The notes beneath the pieces are model-generated. The model did no database searches and was not told the DNA's origin. It worked only from the letters and a program-made list of their open reading frames with translations. Positions 1 to 7,895 of a stretch of DNA of 59,620 nucleotides are shown in pieces (within the stretch, counting starts at the first letter, position 1; each line of letters opens with the position of its first letter). The translations under genes and the position numbers were made by a program. The DNA is from a virus. The stretch is taken from IMG/VR virus record IMGVR_UViG_3300009507_000020, positions 1 through 59,620 of that record; one strand, given 5' to 3'.

Positions 1-2
1 CA

Positions 3-248
3 TCTGACGAAAGTCCCCCCACAACCTTGTTGAAACAACACATGAACTTCAAGTATTTTGTGAAGGGGTTGCGTGAGTCCGAACGTTTGCCGAGTGTCAA
101 AAGAGAAAAATTGTTCCTTGATATGGTTGAGACGATACATCCTCGTGATGCAGAATTGATCGTTACTATGATAAACAAGAAACCGCCTATGAAAGGCATC
201 ACTAAAAAACTGGTACAGGAGGCATTTCCAGAACTTATTCATGAATAG
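3..248 (+). CDS. DUF6433-like phage protein, 5' end cut off by window edge
   Basis: The frame is open to the left edge, so the true start lies outside the window and only the last 81 residues are visible. An internal TTG at 27 or ATG at 42 could be mistaken for the start, but the Pro/Thr-rich residues before them read on without a stop. The visible part is helical. It contains the pattern LDMVETIHPRDAEL followed by KGITKKLVQEAFPEL, which I associate from memory with the DUF6433 proteins of T4-like marine phages. Function is unknown. Cysteines and catalytic motifs are absent. Confidence 0.6.
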   Translation, partial: SDESPPTTLLKQHMNFKYFVKGLRESERLPSVKREKLFLDMVETIHPRDAELIVTMINKKPPMKGITKKLVQEAFPELIHE

Positions 249-279
249 ACCCCCCACTAATTAAGCTGAAGGAGAGAGT

Positions 280-453
280 ATGGTTGGAAACTCAAATCAA
301 CTAGAAAGACTTAGGAAAGACTCGCGAGAGTTGGGACATTACATTCATAAACTAAACAAAAAGGGGAAAGCAGACATTGCGTACAAAGTCGCTAAACGTC
401 AAACGTTTTTAGAGACTGCAATTCAACACGCTGAATCTCGACTAAGGGGGTGA
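280..453 (+). CDS. Small basic helical protein, unknown function
   Basis: A 57-residue protein with a good ribosome binding site (AAGGAGAG at 269-276). It is rich in Lys, Arg, Gln and Glu, with a helical pattern throughout and no membrane segment or cysteine. It follows the DUF6433-like gene after about 30 bases and is itself followed by a strong hairpin terminator, so it ends a transcription unit. I do not recognise the family. The start site and tight packing make it credible despite its size. Confidence 0.6.
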   Translation: MVGNSNQLERLRKDSRELGHYIHKLNKKGKADIAYKVAKRQTFLETAIQHAESRLRG

Positions 454-465
454 TCCGTATCTAAC

Positions 466-496
466 ACGGGCCTCTTTATTGGAGGCCCGTTTTACG
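466..496 (+). terminator. Rho-independent terminator
   Basis: A 9-bp GC-rich stem (ACGGGCCTC at 466-474 pairing with GAGGCCCGT at 482-490) encloses a 7-base loop and is followed by a short T run. It sits directly after the small gene ending at 453 and before the FmdB-like gene. Confidence 0.8.
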
Positions 497-513
497 TACT
501 GGACAACGATATT

Positions 514-753
514 ATGCCAACATACGATATGAAACACATCAAAACTGGAGAAGTCACTGAAATGATTATCTCCATATCAAAAATGACCGAGATGGTCGAG
601 TCCGGAGAATGGACTAATCAAATCAATTCCGCACCGCAAATGGTTACTGGAGTAGGATCTGTACTCAGTAAGACCAGTAGTGACTGGAAGGACAAACTCA
701 AACAAATCAAATCGAACCAAAGCAGGTACGTCAAGAACACTATCCATGACTAA
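514..753 (+). CDS. FmdB-like putative regulatory protein
   Basis: A 79-residue protein. Its N-terminus (MPTYDMKHIKTGEVTEM) has the layout of the FmdB/zinc-ribbon family, in which MPxYxF precedes a metal-binding ribbon. The CxxC pairs of the ribbon are absent here, as I recall for several T4-like marine phage members, so zinc binding is unlikely. The C-terminal third is basic (DWKDKLKQIKSNQSRY). No strong Shine-Dalgarno sequence is visible before the ATG. The last codons overlap the start of the next small gene. A regulatory role is only the family label. Confidence 0.6.
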   Translation: MPTYDMKHIKTGEVTEMIISISKMTEMVESGEWTNQINSAPQMVTGVGSVLSKTSSDWKDKLKQIKSNQSRYVKNTIHD

Positions 754-913
754 GTTTTGGAAAATCTGGAAGCATGCTTTAGGATCGTTTGATGAAGAAG
801 ATGGGTACGACCCAACCAACGAAAACCTAATATCATACATAAGGACATTCATTGTATTGTCTAATCTTCTGTGTGCGTATCTAATAATGTATAATATCAT
901 TCGAGGATGGTAA
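746..913 (+). CDS. Small single-pass membrane protein, copy 1 of a tandem pair
   Basis: 55 residues. The ATG at 746 lies inside the end of the FmdB-like gene, which suggests coupled translation; a longer reading from 680 would run over that gene and is unlikely. A basic aromatic N-terminus (MTKFWKIWKHALG) is followed by an acidic stretch and one hydrophobic helix (about residues 28-50), ending in IIRGW. It resembles the next protein in layout: W-x-x-W/H-x-x-x-LG, then IRT, then a membrane helix. Similar short proteins occur in T4-like marine phages. Function is unknown. Confidence 0.65.
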   Translation: MTKFWKIWKHALGSFDEEDGYDPTNENLISYIRTFIVLSNLLCAYLIMYNIIRGW

Positions 914-1095
914 TGGGAAAAAAAATGTGGAGGATCTGGGCCAAGTCTCTTGGAGAGAAGGTCGGATCTACCGATAAACAGGCAGATAGTGTCGCAGTAA
1001 TACGAACAGTTTGGTGGTTGACTCATATGGCAACATGTTGGTTTATCATTCTTAACGCAATCGCAAACCACGGATGGGGACTCATCGGACTTTGA
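913..1095 (+). CDS. Small single-pass membrane protein, copy 2 of a tandem pair
   Basis: 60 residues, starting at the ATG of a TAATG overlap with the preceding gene; an ATG two codons earlier at 907 is the alternative. It begins MGKKMWRIWAKSLGEK, then AVIRTV, then a Trp-rich hydrophobic helix of about 20 residues. Order and motifs match the gene just upstream, so the two look like diverged tandem duplicates. It overlaps the possible upstream start of phoH. Location is probably the inner membrane; role is unknown. Confidence 0.65.
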   Translation: MGKKMWRIWAKSLGEKVGSTDKQADSVAVIRTVWWLTHMATCWFIILNAIANHGWGLIGL

Positions 1096-1784
1096 AAAAA
1101 CAACATTCTGAATCCATGAACATACGCATGGAACAACTACGTACCATTGAACCAGTAACACAAAGACAACAAGAGGCATTCGAAGCATACAAGTCGGGTA
1201 ATAATCTTGCGTTGGTAGGTACTGCGGGTACGGGTAAGACATTTCTTGCAATGTATTTTGCATTGGTTGAGATCCTTGATAAGGGTACTCCATATGAAAC
1301 GTTACATATAATTCGATCAGCAGTACCCACCAGAGAGGTGGGGTTTTTGCCAGGCACAATTGAAGAGAAACTACAGGCATTCACAGGCCCTTATCGTGCA
1401 GTCACGGCAGATCTTTTTGAGGATGATCGCGCATATGAGAAGTTAGTTCATAATAAATACATAGAGTTCGAATCAACTTCGTACATAAGGGGCATAACAT
1501 TTGACGACACGATTGTGTTAGTTGATGAGATGCAAAACTTAAACTTTCATGAACTAGATTCTGTGATTACACGTATAGGGAACAACTGCAAAGTTATCTT
1601 TTGTGGTGATGGCAGACAGTCAGACTTCAAGACAGATAGAGACAAGAAGGGTATCAGTACGTTCCTAGAGATATTGGAACAGATGAAACACTTTGAAACA
1701 ATCAACTTCTGTTGGGAGGATATAGTTCGTAGTGGTCTAGTGAGAGACTATATAATGACTAAGGAACACATGGGAATCGCATGA
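1074..1784 (+). CDS. phoH: PhoH-like P-loop ATPase
   Basis: PhoH-family NTPase of 236 residues, common in marine phages whatever their host. Walker A is GTAGTGKT (residues 49-56) and Walker B is IVLVDEMQN. The FCGDGRQSD segment corresponds to the GDxxQ motif typical of PhoH and the related helicase core. The fold matches the N-terminal half of superfamily I helicases. The start is uncertain: ATG 1074 overlaps the preceding gene and lacks a clear Shine-Dalgarno sequence, and ATGs at 1116 and 1131 are possible. The link to phosphate starvation comes from the bacterial family; the role in phages is unsettled. Confidence 0.9.
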   Translation: MGTHRTLKKQHSESMNIRMEQLRTIEPVTQRQQEAFEAYKSGNNLALVGTAGTGKTFLAMYFALVEILDKGTPYETLHIIRSAVPTREVGFLPGTIEEKLQAFTGPYRAVTADLFEDDRAYEKLVHNKYIEFESTSYIRGITFDDTIVLVDEMQNLNFHELDSVITRIGNNCKVIFCGDGRQSDFKTDRDKKGISTFLEILEQMKHFETINFCWEDIVRSGLVRDYIMTKEHMGIA

Positions 1785-1805
1785 ACCAATTAAAGGAGAA
1801 ATGTA

Positions 1806-2048
1806 ATGTCCGATATATTTGATTTCGGATTTACTGCGGTAACAGAAGACGAACTAGAAGTCGTCACCACCGAACGTGAGTTAGGATCCGATACACAAGA
1901 ACGTTTGGATAAGTTGTTCAATGCAGTGACACCACTGTTAAACAACCTCAAAAAGAATCCGGAGAAAGAATACATTCTCTGGCCAAACAGACTCGCAAAA
2001 GTAGAAGAGTTTGAAGACATGTTACAATCAATTTACCAAGGAGATTAA
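1806..2048 (+). CDS. Conserved T4-like marine phage protein, unknown function
   Basis: 80 residues behind a clear ribosome binding site (AAAGGAGAA at about 1793-1801). The N-terminus MSDIFDFGFTAVTEDEL and the later segment PLLNNLKKNPEKEYILWPNR match, from memory, a small protein found in many T4-like marine phages next to phoH or DNA metabolism genes. It is acidic and helical, with no cysteine and no membrane segment. It overlaps the upstream extension of the lysozyme frame but not its likely GTG start. Function is not known. Confidence 0.7.
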   Translation: MSDIFDFGFTAVTEDELEVVTTERELGSDTQERLDKLFNAVTPLLNNLKKNPEKEYILWPNRLAKVEEFEDMLQSIYQGD

Positions 2049-2049
2049 A

Positions 2050-2496
2050 GTGAATAGGCAAGAAGTGTTTGAAACCCTAAAAGTTGACGAAGGAGTAGAA
2101 TATGTCATCTATAACGACCATCTCGGCTATCCAACCTTTGGTGTCGGGCATCTCGTCCTCGAATCAGATCCCGAACATGGACAACCCACAGGAACCCCAG
2201 TCAGTGAAGAAAGAGTCGCAGAGTGTTTCGATAACGACCTCGATACAGCGATCAACGAATGTCATGCTCTATACGGACAGGGCGAGTTTGATTCACTACC
2301 AGACAGAGTACAGGGTGTACTTGTTAATATGATGTTCAATATGGGACGCACCCGTCTCAGTAAGTTCAAGAACTTCAACTCTGCGATTGCTGAAGGGGAT
2401 TGGGTTCGTGCAGGTGTGGAAGGTAGGGACAGTTTATGGCACCGTCAGGTCACTAACAGAGCTGAACGGTTAATGGTAGTTTTAGAAGAGAGTTGA
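2050..2496 (+). CDS. e: T4-type lysozyme (endolysin, glycoside hydrolase family 24)
   Basis: 148 residues from the GTG at 2050, preceded by AAGGAG at 2038-2043; an ATG at 2011 would run back over the upstream gene. It cleaves the beta-1,4 bond between N-acetylmuramic acid and N-acetylglucosamine. The catalytic triad of T4 lysozyme (Glu11, Asp20, Thr26) is present with identical spacing as Glu14, Asp23 and Thr29 in VDEGVEYVIYND and PTFGVGHL. The C-terminal WxxQVTNRAERL matches the T4 WYNQTPNRAKR segment. No signal peptide is seen, so export would need a holin, which is not identified here. Confidence 0.92.
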   Translation: MNRQEVFETLKVDEGVEYVIYNDHLGYPTFGVGHLVLESDPEHGQPTGTPVSEERVAECFDNDLDTAINECHALYGQGEFDSLPDRVQGVLVNMMFNMGRTRLSKFKNFNSAIAEGDWVRAGVEGRDSLWHRQVTNRAERLMVVLEES

Positions 2497-2505
2497 GTTT
2501 TCACC

Positions 2506-2655
2506 ATGGCGAAGTACAGCCGTTTTGATCCTAGAAACAAAAAGAAAGATCGTCACAAGAACCAATACCAAAACTTAAACGTTGCGGTAAAACACGAAAA
2601 ACCAAAACGTGTGGATAAAGAGAATTGGGATGATGGAACTGCAAGAGTGAAATAG
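2506..2655 (+). CDS. Small basic conserved phage protein
   Basis: 49 residues, very basic at the N-terminus (MAKYSRFDPRNKKKDRHKNQ) and acidic at the C-terminus. The opening pattern YSRFDPRNKK followed by an R/K-H-K segment recurs, from memory, in T4-like marine phages. It sits between lysozyme and the first gene of the sugar cassette, ending one base before the latter's start codon. No strong Shine-Dalgarno sequence is visible. Function is unknown; binding to nucleic acid is conceivable from the charge only. Confidence 0.6.
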   Translation: MAKYSRFDPRNKKKDRHKNQYQNLNVAVKHEKPKRVDKENWDDGTARVK

Positions 2656-2656
2656 T

Positions 2657-3505
2657 ATGAACGAAGTGCCTCGTGAACCTATCTCGGGTCAACCTATAAG
2701 AGTTAATGATGATTACGAGATAGACTGGCGCGGTACAATTGGTGTCGGTGACATATTGTATGGTCTGAATGCAGCACATTCGTTGTCTAAGATGTACGAC
2801 CATCCAATTAAGATGAATGTTTTCTGGGAGCATGATGAGGACTATGTCTACCATTATGAAGACCCAGAAACCATCATCGAACGTTCTAACATTCTTGAAG
2901 GGATGTACCACAACGCACACAACGTTACTGTTAACCATATCTTCAACTCAACAGACATGGAGATAAGGAAACTGAGGTGGCGGGGTTTCGGTCACCAAAG
3001 AAATCAACAAAAGGTACTCACCTTTCATCACTGGTTATTCCGTAAAGAGTTATTCCAACGTTCTCAAAACAAAGTAGTGTTCTGGAGACCTACCTTCAAT
3101 CGAGAGATACCTTCTGGTGGTAAGAAATGGAAGATGAGTTTCTCGGTGAAAGAGTGGGAAAGAATTATCATGTTTCTTGAACTCAAAGGATATGAACTCG
3201 TTGAGTTGTCCTATCGTACACCCGTACGTGAGGCAATATACCATATAAGTACTTCTAAGTTCTGCATCTTCTATGATGGGATGTGGCAGTATATTGCACG
3301 TAACTTTTGTAAACCTGTTATCTCATTAGGTGATAGCGGTATCGCAAAGGTACATTCACCACAGGGTGTTCACTTTAGTAAACCACATGACCCCAAAGAC
3401 TGCTTCTGGGATTACCTATATAGATTACCCCAGAACGAGAAACATCTAGAGGGTCGTGCAAGACGTTATAAGAAACAACTAATGGATAAAATAGATGACT
3501 TTTAA
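2657..3505 (+). CDS. Putative GT-B glycosyltransferase (GT9/heptosyltransferase-like)
   Basis: 282 residues; first gene of the overlapping sugar cassette. The N-terminal WRGTIGVGDILYGLNAAHSL resembles the phosphate-loop glycine region of GT-B enzymes. The C-terminal segment SKFCIFYDGMWQYIARNFCK followed by PVISLGDSG resembles the donor-binding half of family 9 enzymes, where the pattern is gxDgg..H.A...gkPvi.l.G. No signal or membrane segment is seen. The donor and acceptor cannot be told. It overlaps the following radical SAM gene by 11 bases. Family assignment is from pattern only. Confidence 0.5.
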   Translation: MNEVPREPISGQPIRVNDDYEIDWRGTIGVGDILYGLNAAHSLSKMYDHPIKMNVFWEHDEDYVYHYEDPETIIERSNILEGMYHNAHNVTVNHIFNSTDMEIRKLRWRGFGHQRNQQKVLTFHHWLFRKELFQRSQNKVVFWRPTFNREIPSGGKKWKMSFSVKEWERIIMFLELKGYELVELSYRTPVREAIYHISTSKFCIFYDGMWQYIARNFCKPVISLGDSGIAKVHSPQGVHFSKPHDPKDCFWDYLYRLPQNEKHLEGRARRYKKQLMDKIDDF

Positions 3506-4475
3506 AATCGATCGGGCAGTTATAGAAGTGAATGGTGGTTGTAACTACTCCTGTTCTATGTGTCCTCAAGACGTACGTACAGGCGGACGACATAAAGGTT
3601 TTCTCAAGAAGATGTCGCTCCAAGAGTTCGAGGACAATGTAGCAGACTGTGCACAGTATGGTCTACGTGTTGTCAATCTCGATGGTTCAGGTGAAGCAAC
3701 ACTCAATCGTAATCTACCCGAGTATATCAAGATTGTCAAAAAGTATGGTGCGAAGGCGTTTATCTTCTCGAATGGTTATCGTATGGAAGGGAAGTTCATG
3801 CGGGACTGCGTAGATGCGGGGTTAGACTTCTATCGATTCTCTTGGATTGGATATGATGTTGACGCATATGACAAGTGGATGTATAACCGTATCGCGGGTA
3901 ACTTTGATAACACATGGGCCAAAGTGAAAGCAATGCGGGATTATGTCAAAGAGACTAACTCAGATTGTGTTGTGTCTACCTATCATCTAATCACAGACAA
4001 CGACAACATAGACTTTGAGTTAGAACACTACAAACGCATAGTCGAAGAACTCGATGTCAAAACAGAAATCTGGAAGATGCACAACTGGTCAGGTGTCACT
4101 GACATCTCTGATACTGGTGTGCGTAAAGGATCGGTGAAAACTTGCGGAAGACCTTTTAGTCCCGATGTCGTTATTCGTGCGGGTGGTATTGACAATAAGA
4201 AAGGTGCTGTACATCCGTGTTGTCAAGTCCTTGGAAGAGATGAAGAAGCAGTCCTAGGACACACCGAAGACACCGACATCAAATCCATCTTCTATGGAGA
4301 GGCATATTCTAAACTACGGGATCAACACACTTCTGGCGATTATCCAGATTTTTGTAAGTCATGTGATTTTCTCATAGACGATCCAGAAGTTTTGGTCTAC
4401 ACAAATCACGAGAGAGATCTCATGAAGATGCATGGTACTGAGTTTAATCTTCGTGACTATCAAAATGAAACCTGA
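3495..4475 (+). CDS. Radical SAM enzyme with C-terminal auxiliary cluster (SPASM-like)
   Basis: 326 residues. CNYSCSMC (Cys16, Cys20, Cys23) is the CxxxCxxC motif that holds the catalytic 4Fe-4S cluster and SAM. LDGSGEATLN takes the place of the GGE motif. Several Cys follow in the C-terminal third (TCGRPF, HPCCQV, CKSCDF), the arrangement of a SPASM or twitch auxiliary cluster. Related enzymes modify peptides, sugars or cofactors by radical chemistry. Its place among glycosyltransferases suggests a sugar or glycan substrate, but that is inference. Both ends overlap neighbouring genes. Confidence 0.85.
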   Translation: MTFKIDRAVIEVNGGCNYSCSMCPQDVRTGGRHKGFLKKMSLQEFEDNVADCAQYGLRVVNLDGSGEATLNRNLPEYIKIVKKYGAKAFIFSNGYRMEGKFMRDCVDAGLDFYRFSWIGYDVDAYDKWMYNRIAGNFDNTWAKVKAMRDYVKETNSDCVVSTYHLITDNDNIDFELEHYKRIVEELDVKTEIWKMHNWSGVTDISDTGVRKGSVKTCGRPFSPDVVIRAGGIDNKKGAVHPCCQVLGRDEEAVLGHTEDTDIKSIFYGEAYSKLRDQHTSGDYPDFCKSCDFLIDDPEVLVYTNHERDLMKMHGTEFNLRDYQNET

Positions 4476-5019
4476 TGTCTGGATGATCCAGATGTCCTCA
4501 TCTCCCCAATCGATGTACTATCGGGGTAGAGTTGAGGAGTCTTGGGATGGGTATAATGTCAAGTATTTCGAGGCGATTACACCTGAAACAATGGACGAAA
4601 AAGGATACTTGACCTTCGGAAAGAAACGTGATACAATAGAGTTCACACCGACAGAGAAAGCAGTCTGGTATAGTCATGTAGAACTGTGGGCAAAGGCAAG
4701 AAAGAAACCAATATTAATCTTAGAACATGATGCACTATTGGTAAAACCTATACCTGAACGTATATGGCAACAAAACGATATGGTTTGTTTAGGTCATACG
4801 GGTAAAGCTAAACGTCATCTGCCGGGTCTTGCATACTATCTAACACCAGAAATTGCAACAAAAATGGTGAATGATGTGAAGGGTATAAGTAACATCACAT
4901 GGAACTCGGACGGTACTATACACGGGTACTGTGGTAAGAACGGTGTATTTGAAACAGACCATGTCTATCAAGTACAGAATAGATCCATTGGCACAACTAT
5001 AGAGCATATGAAAAAGTGA
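4465..5019 (+). CDS. Glycosyltransferase family 25-like
   Basis: 184 residues from the ATG at 4465, which overlaps the end of the radical SAM gene; a start at 4432 would lengthen the overlap and place a poor N-terminus. The pattern fits GT25, the LPS galactosyltransferase group: a short N-terminal strand (VWMIQM), then YFEAITPE, then KAVWYSHVELWAKA, then ILILEHDALL where the family has a LEDD-type metal motif. HDA replaces the usual DDA. It is one of three GT25-like proteins in this cassette and shorter than typical bacterial members (about 240). Confidence 0.7.
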   Translation: MKPDVWMIQMSSSPQSMYYRGRVEESWDGYNVKYFEAITPETMDEKGYLTFGKKRDTIEFTPTEKAVWYSHVELWAKARKKPILILEHDALLVKPIPERIWQQNDMVCLGHTGKAKRHLPGLAYYLTPEIATKMVNDVKGISNITWNSDGTIHGYCGKNGVFETDHVYQVQNRSIGTTIEHMKK

Positions 5020-5807
5020 AGAGACTAGTATATCAAGTTTGTCTAGGCAAAGCGAAGAACTCGAAATTGTACAAACATTGTATAAACAGTGTTGCAGAGT
5101 ACTGTAAGAAATACGGGTTTACTCATATGGTTCAAACTACACCCATAGTAAACATTCGTCCAGATCCCTTTCAGAGTAACAGATCCGAAGACTCGTGGAA
5201 AAAACACGGTGGGTTCTTGCCCATCTACGAGAAAGAAAACGCGTTTAGTTTTATGAATGAGTTTGATCAGATCGCGATCATTGATGCAGACATTTTTATT
5301 CGCGATTACACACCTAACATCTTTGATGACTTTGGTACAGACCATGCGTTCGGTGCAGTATGTGAACGCGGCATGAACATATCACAAAGATATGTCGATA
5401 AAATCAAGAATTATAGTCATATGCAATACTCTACATTGCAGTGTAACAACATAGACTTTAAACCAAATGAACGTGGGTTCGAGTTTTTCAACATGGGTAT
5501 GATCCTGATCAACTCATCTCTGTTTCGTCCCTACCTAAATAACCAAACACCGGCTGAGTTCATCCAACGATATGAGTTTATGGACTTTGTTAATGGTAAA
5601 GGGCCATGGAAGTGGTCTACAGACCAGACATTACTTAATTATTTCTTGAAGAAATATAAGGTTCCTACTAAACATATGAACCAAAAGTGGAACGGGTTAT
5701 TTACCGCGAATGAAGACATCTCGACATGTCATTTTGTACATTTCTTTTTAAAAGATTTGTTACCGAATAAAGGAGAAGATGTCGATAAACTTATGGAACT
5801 GATATGA
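5016..5807 (+). CDS. GT-A glycosyltransferase (GT8-like)
   Basis: 263 residues starting with GTG in a GTGA overlap with the previous stop. A GT-A fold is indicated by IAIIDADIFIRD, whose DAD is a DxD metal-binding motif. It is followed by an aromatic segment with FNMGMILINSSLF and a WSTDQTLLNYFL segment typical of GT8 and related retaining enzymes. A late His (HFVHFF) could supply the third metal ligand. It probably transfers a sugar from a nucleotide donor. Donor and acceptor are unknown. Confidence 0.7.
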   Translation: MKRLVYQVCLGKAKNSKLYKHCINSVAEYCKKYGFTHMVQTTPIVNIRPDPFQSNRSEDSWKKHGGFLPIYEKENAFSFMNEFDQIAIIDADIFIRDYTPNIFDDFGTDHAFGAVCERGMNISQRYVDKIKNYSHMQYSTLQCNNIDFKPNERGFEFFNMGMILINSSLFRPYLNNQTPAEFIQRYEFMDFVNGKGPWKWSTDQTLLNYFLKKYKVPTKHMNQKWNGLFTANEDISTCHFVHFFLKDLLPNKGEDVDKLMELI

Positions 5808-6916
5808 GTCAGAGTTACGAAGAGAAGACACAGAAGTACGCCACGTGGGGAGACAAGTATCTCCAACATACGGATGTGCTCTATTCTATCCAATACGAAG
5901 ATACGTTCAAACCGATCAACGTACAACTATGTTTGTGTGAAATGTGTGACAGTGATTGTCCGTTCTGTTCGGTGGCTGCACGACCATTAAAGAGTTACAT
6001 ACCATTCGAAAAGATCGAAAAGTTATTTGAAGACTTCTCTAAGTTAGGTGCAAAGGCAATTGAGATTACCGGTGGTGGTAATCCTATGTTGTACCGTGAC
6101 AAGGTATCAAAGAAAAACATCAACGACGTAGTCCTACTTGCATCTAAGTATGGATTTGACGTAGGTATCATTACCAACACCGAGAAACTAGAACGTCACC
6201 TCAGACCAGAAGTTTATCCCCATCTCAAGTGGATCCGTGTTAGTCTAATCAAATTAGATGAGAAGTGTCAACCCGAAGATTACGACTTTGGTTCGTTTCC
6301 AAAAGATAAGATCGGTCTATCCTATATCATATATGATGGTACTGGTGGTATACCAGATGAGTTGTCGCGTACGAACAAACCATATGCGGGTACAACCGTA
6401 GAGTCAATCAAAAAGATCGCAAAGTTAATTGAACTAAATCCAGAGATCAAGTTCTGTCGTCTTGCGGGTAATGCTCTGATTGATGGTGCACAGGTAGAGG
6501 TACAGAACCAGTGGAAAGAGGTTGTGAAACAGATTGACGTTGACAACAAGTTCTTTATCAAGGATATCTGGGATAACGCAACACCATATGATAATGGTTG
6601 TTATGTGGGTCTCACACGTCCTTACATTGCGCCACACCCTGAAGGAGGAGACTATCAGGTGTATGTGTGCACAAGTCACGTACTAGAGAAACGTACATAT
6701 GACCTAGATTTTTCTCTTGGATCTATTGACAATGTGTTAGAAATATGGAATACTTGTAATATACAATATGCAAAAACAGGTGTCCCATACAACATAAGAG
6801 GCGCAGGTGATGGTGGTTGGAAGGAAGCATGTCCCAACTGTTTTTATTTTAACAACAACAAACTTCTTCATACCGTTGCACAACAAATGAGTGAAGATGA
6901 TAGGAACTTTGCATGA
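5804..6916 (+). CDS. Radical SAM enzyme, second copy in the cassette
   Basis: 370 residues; ATGA overlap at the start. CDSDCPFC (Cys48, Cys52, Cys55) is the CxxxCxxC cluster motif and EITGGGNPML the SAM-contacting GG motif. A C-terminal CPNC plus upstream Cys (GCYVG, VCTS) suggest an auxiliary iron-sulfur cluster. It is not an obvious duplicate of the radical SAM protein at 3495, since core spacing and C-terminus differ. The next gene encodes a methyltransferase, so both draw on SAM. The product is unknown; sugar or peptide modification is the reasonable guess. Confidence 0.85.
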   Translation: MSQSYEEKTQKYATWGDKYLQHTDVLYSIQYEDTFKPINVQLCLCEMCDSDCPFCSVAARPLKSYIPFEKIEKLFEDFSKLGAKAIEITGGGNPMLYRDKVSKKNINDVVLLASKYGFDVGIITNTEKLERHLRPEVYPHLKWIRVSLIKLDEKCQPEDYDFGSFPKDKIGLSYIIYDGTGGIPDELSRTNKPYAGTTVESIKKIAKLIELNPEIKFCRLAGNALIDGAQVEVQNQWKEVVKQIDVDNKFFIKDIWDNATPYDNGCYVGLTRPYIAPHPEGGDYQVYVCTSHVLEKRTYDLDFSLGSIDNVLEIWNTCNIQYAKTGVPYNIRGAGDGGWKEACPNCFYFNNNKLLHTVAQQMSEDDRNFA

Positions 6917-7512
6917 TGAATGATTCAGATTTTGGTGAAGCATATTACAGTACAGTGAACTACATTGATTTCCTTCAACGAGGAGATCGTTACAAAAGAC
7001 TCGCAGCAGACATCAATGATCTGTTGAAGAAGATTGGACTCAACAAAGGCCCTGTATTGGACTTTGGTTGTGCAGTCGGTTTCGTGATCGAAGCAATGGA
7101 AAACGAAGGTTACGAAGATGTAAGTGGTGTTGATATCAGTGAATGGGCGTTAAGTCAGTGCAGGGAAAAGGGACTGGACGTAAGCAACTCTATCGACCCC
7201 GATAAAGAATATGGTCTTACCTTTGCATTAGATGTATTGGAACATATGAACATGGATCAGGTCTTAGACTTACTCAATACTTTAGAGACCGAAACCATAG
7301 TGTTCCGAATGCCTATCTGTGCAGAAGAGGGAGAAGATTATGTTTTGGAGTGTTCTAGAAAAGACCCCACTCATCGAATCAGAATGACACGAGATGAATG
7401 GGAAGAAGTGTTTAACCAAGCTGGATATTACTGTGTCGACCTCAATCTACCTACAATCTATTGTAGTGAGGGAGTTTATTCCGGTTTAGCAATAAGGAGT
7501 TATTACCTATAA
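6913..7512 (+). CDS. Class I SAM-dependent methyltransferase
   Basis: 199 residues, ATGA overlap with the radical SAM gene. The Rossmann glycine motif is VLDFGCAVGFVIEAM, motif II is VSGVDISEWAL, and motif IV is LTFALDVLEHM, which together fit the Methyltransf_11/23 group. The conserved segment DPTHRIRMTRDEWEEVF with GYYCVD is common to bacterial surface-sugar methyltransferases. It probably methylates a sugar or small carbon skeleton made by the cassette. The acceptor cannot be determined. Confidence 0.85.
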   Translation: MMNDSDFGEAYYSTVNYIDFLQRGDRYKRLAADINDLLKKIGLNKGPVLDFGCAVGFVIEAMENEGYEDVSGVDISEWALSQCREKGLDVSNSIDPDKEYGLTFALDVLEHMNMDQVLDLLNTLETETIVFRMPICAEEGEDYVLECSRKDPTHRIRMTRDEWEEVFNQAGYYCVDLNLPTIYCSEGVYSGLAIRSYYL

Positions 7513-7853
7513 TGAACTATTACTTAGTACGTGTTGGTGAAGGGCATTGTATATACTGCAACGGGGCACAAGAATCGATAGAAAACTATCTTCTTGCGGG
7601 ATCAGAAGACTCGATTGAAGTGGTTGATCTTGAAAATCTAACTCTTGAAAAACAACAAGATCTGATGATGATTGCGGAATCTCAAGACCCCGGCTATATT
7701 GGTCAACATGAGATCGCGCCGGGCAACGAACATGCCCGTGCAAAGATATCTAATATGCGGTTGACACCACAGTTGTTTACTCATGATGACGATGGTGCGA
7801 ACTGGGTATATGTTGGCGGCGATGTAGAGATTCGCGAAGCTTGCGGGATATAA
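7512..7853 (+). CDS. Unknown protein within the sugar cassette
   Basis: 113 residues, start overlapping the previous stop by one base (TAATG). It begins MNYYLVRVGEGHCIYCNGAQ, with a CIYC pair but no second cysteine pair, so zinc binding is not supported. The remainder is acidic. No domain is recognised. It is the last gene before a 42-base gap, one of the few gaps in the cassette, so it may end a translational unit. Function unknown. Confidence 0.6.
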   Translation: MNYYLVRVGEGHCIYCNGAQESIENYLLAGSEDSIEVVDLENLTLEKQQDLMMIAESQDPGYIGQHEIAPGNEHARAKISNMRLTPQLFTHDDDGANWVYVGGDVEIREACGI

Positions 7854-7895
7854 TGCATCTATATAACAGTGACGTGATGATTATAGATTACACTT

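Noticed and set aside
577-1380. Minus-strand frame of 267 codons over phoH and small membrane genes
   Set aside because: It lies antisense to several well-supported genes, with a composition unlike a protein (many Cys, Pro, Tyr) and no ribosome binding site.
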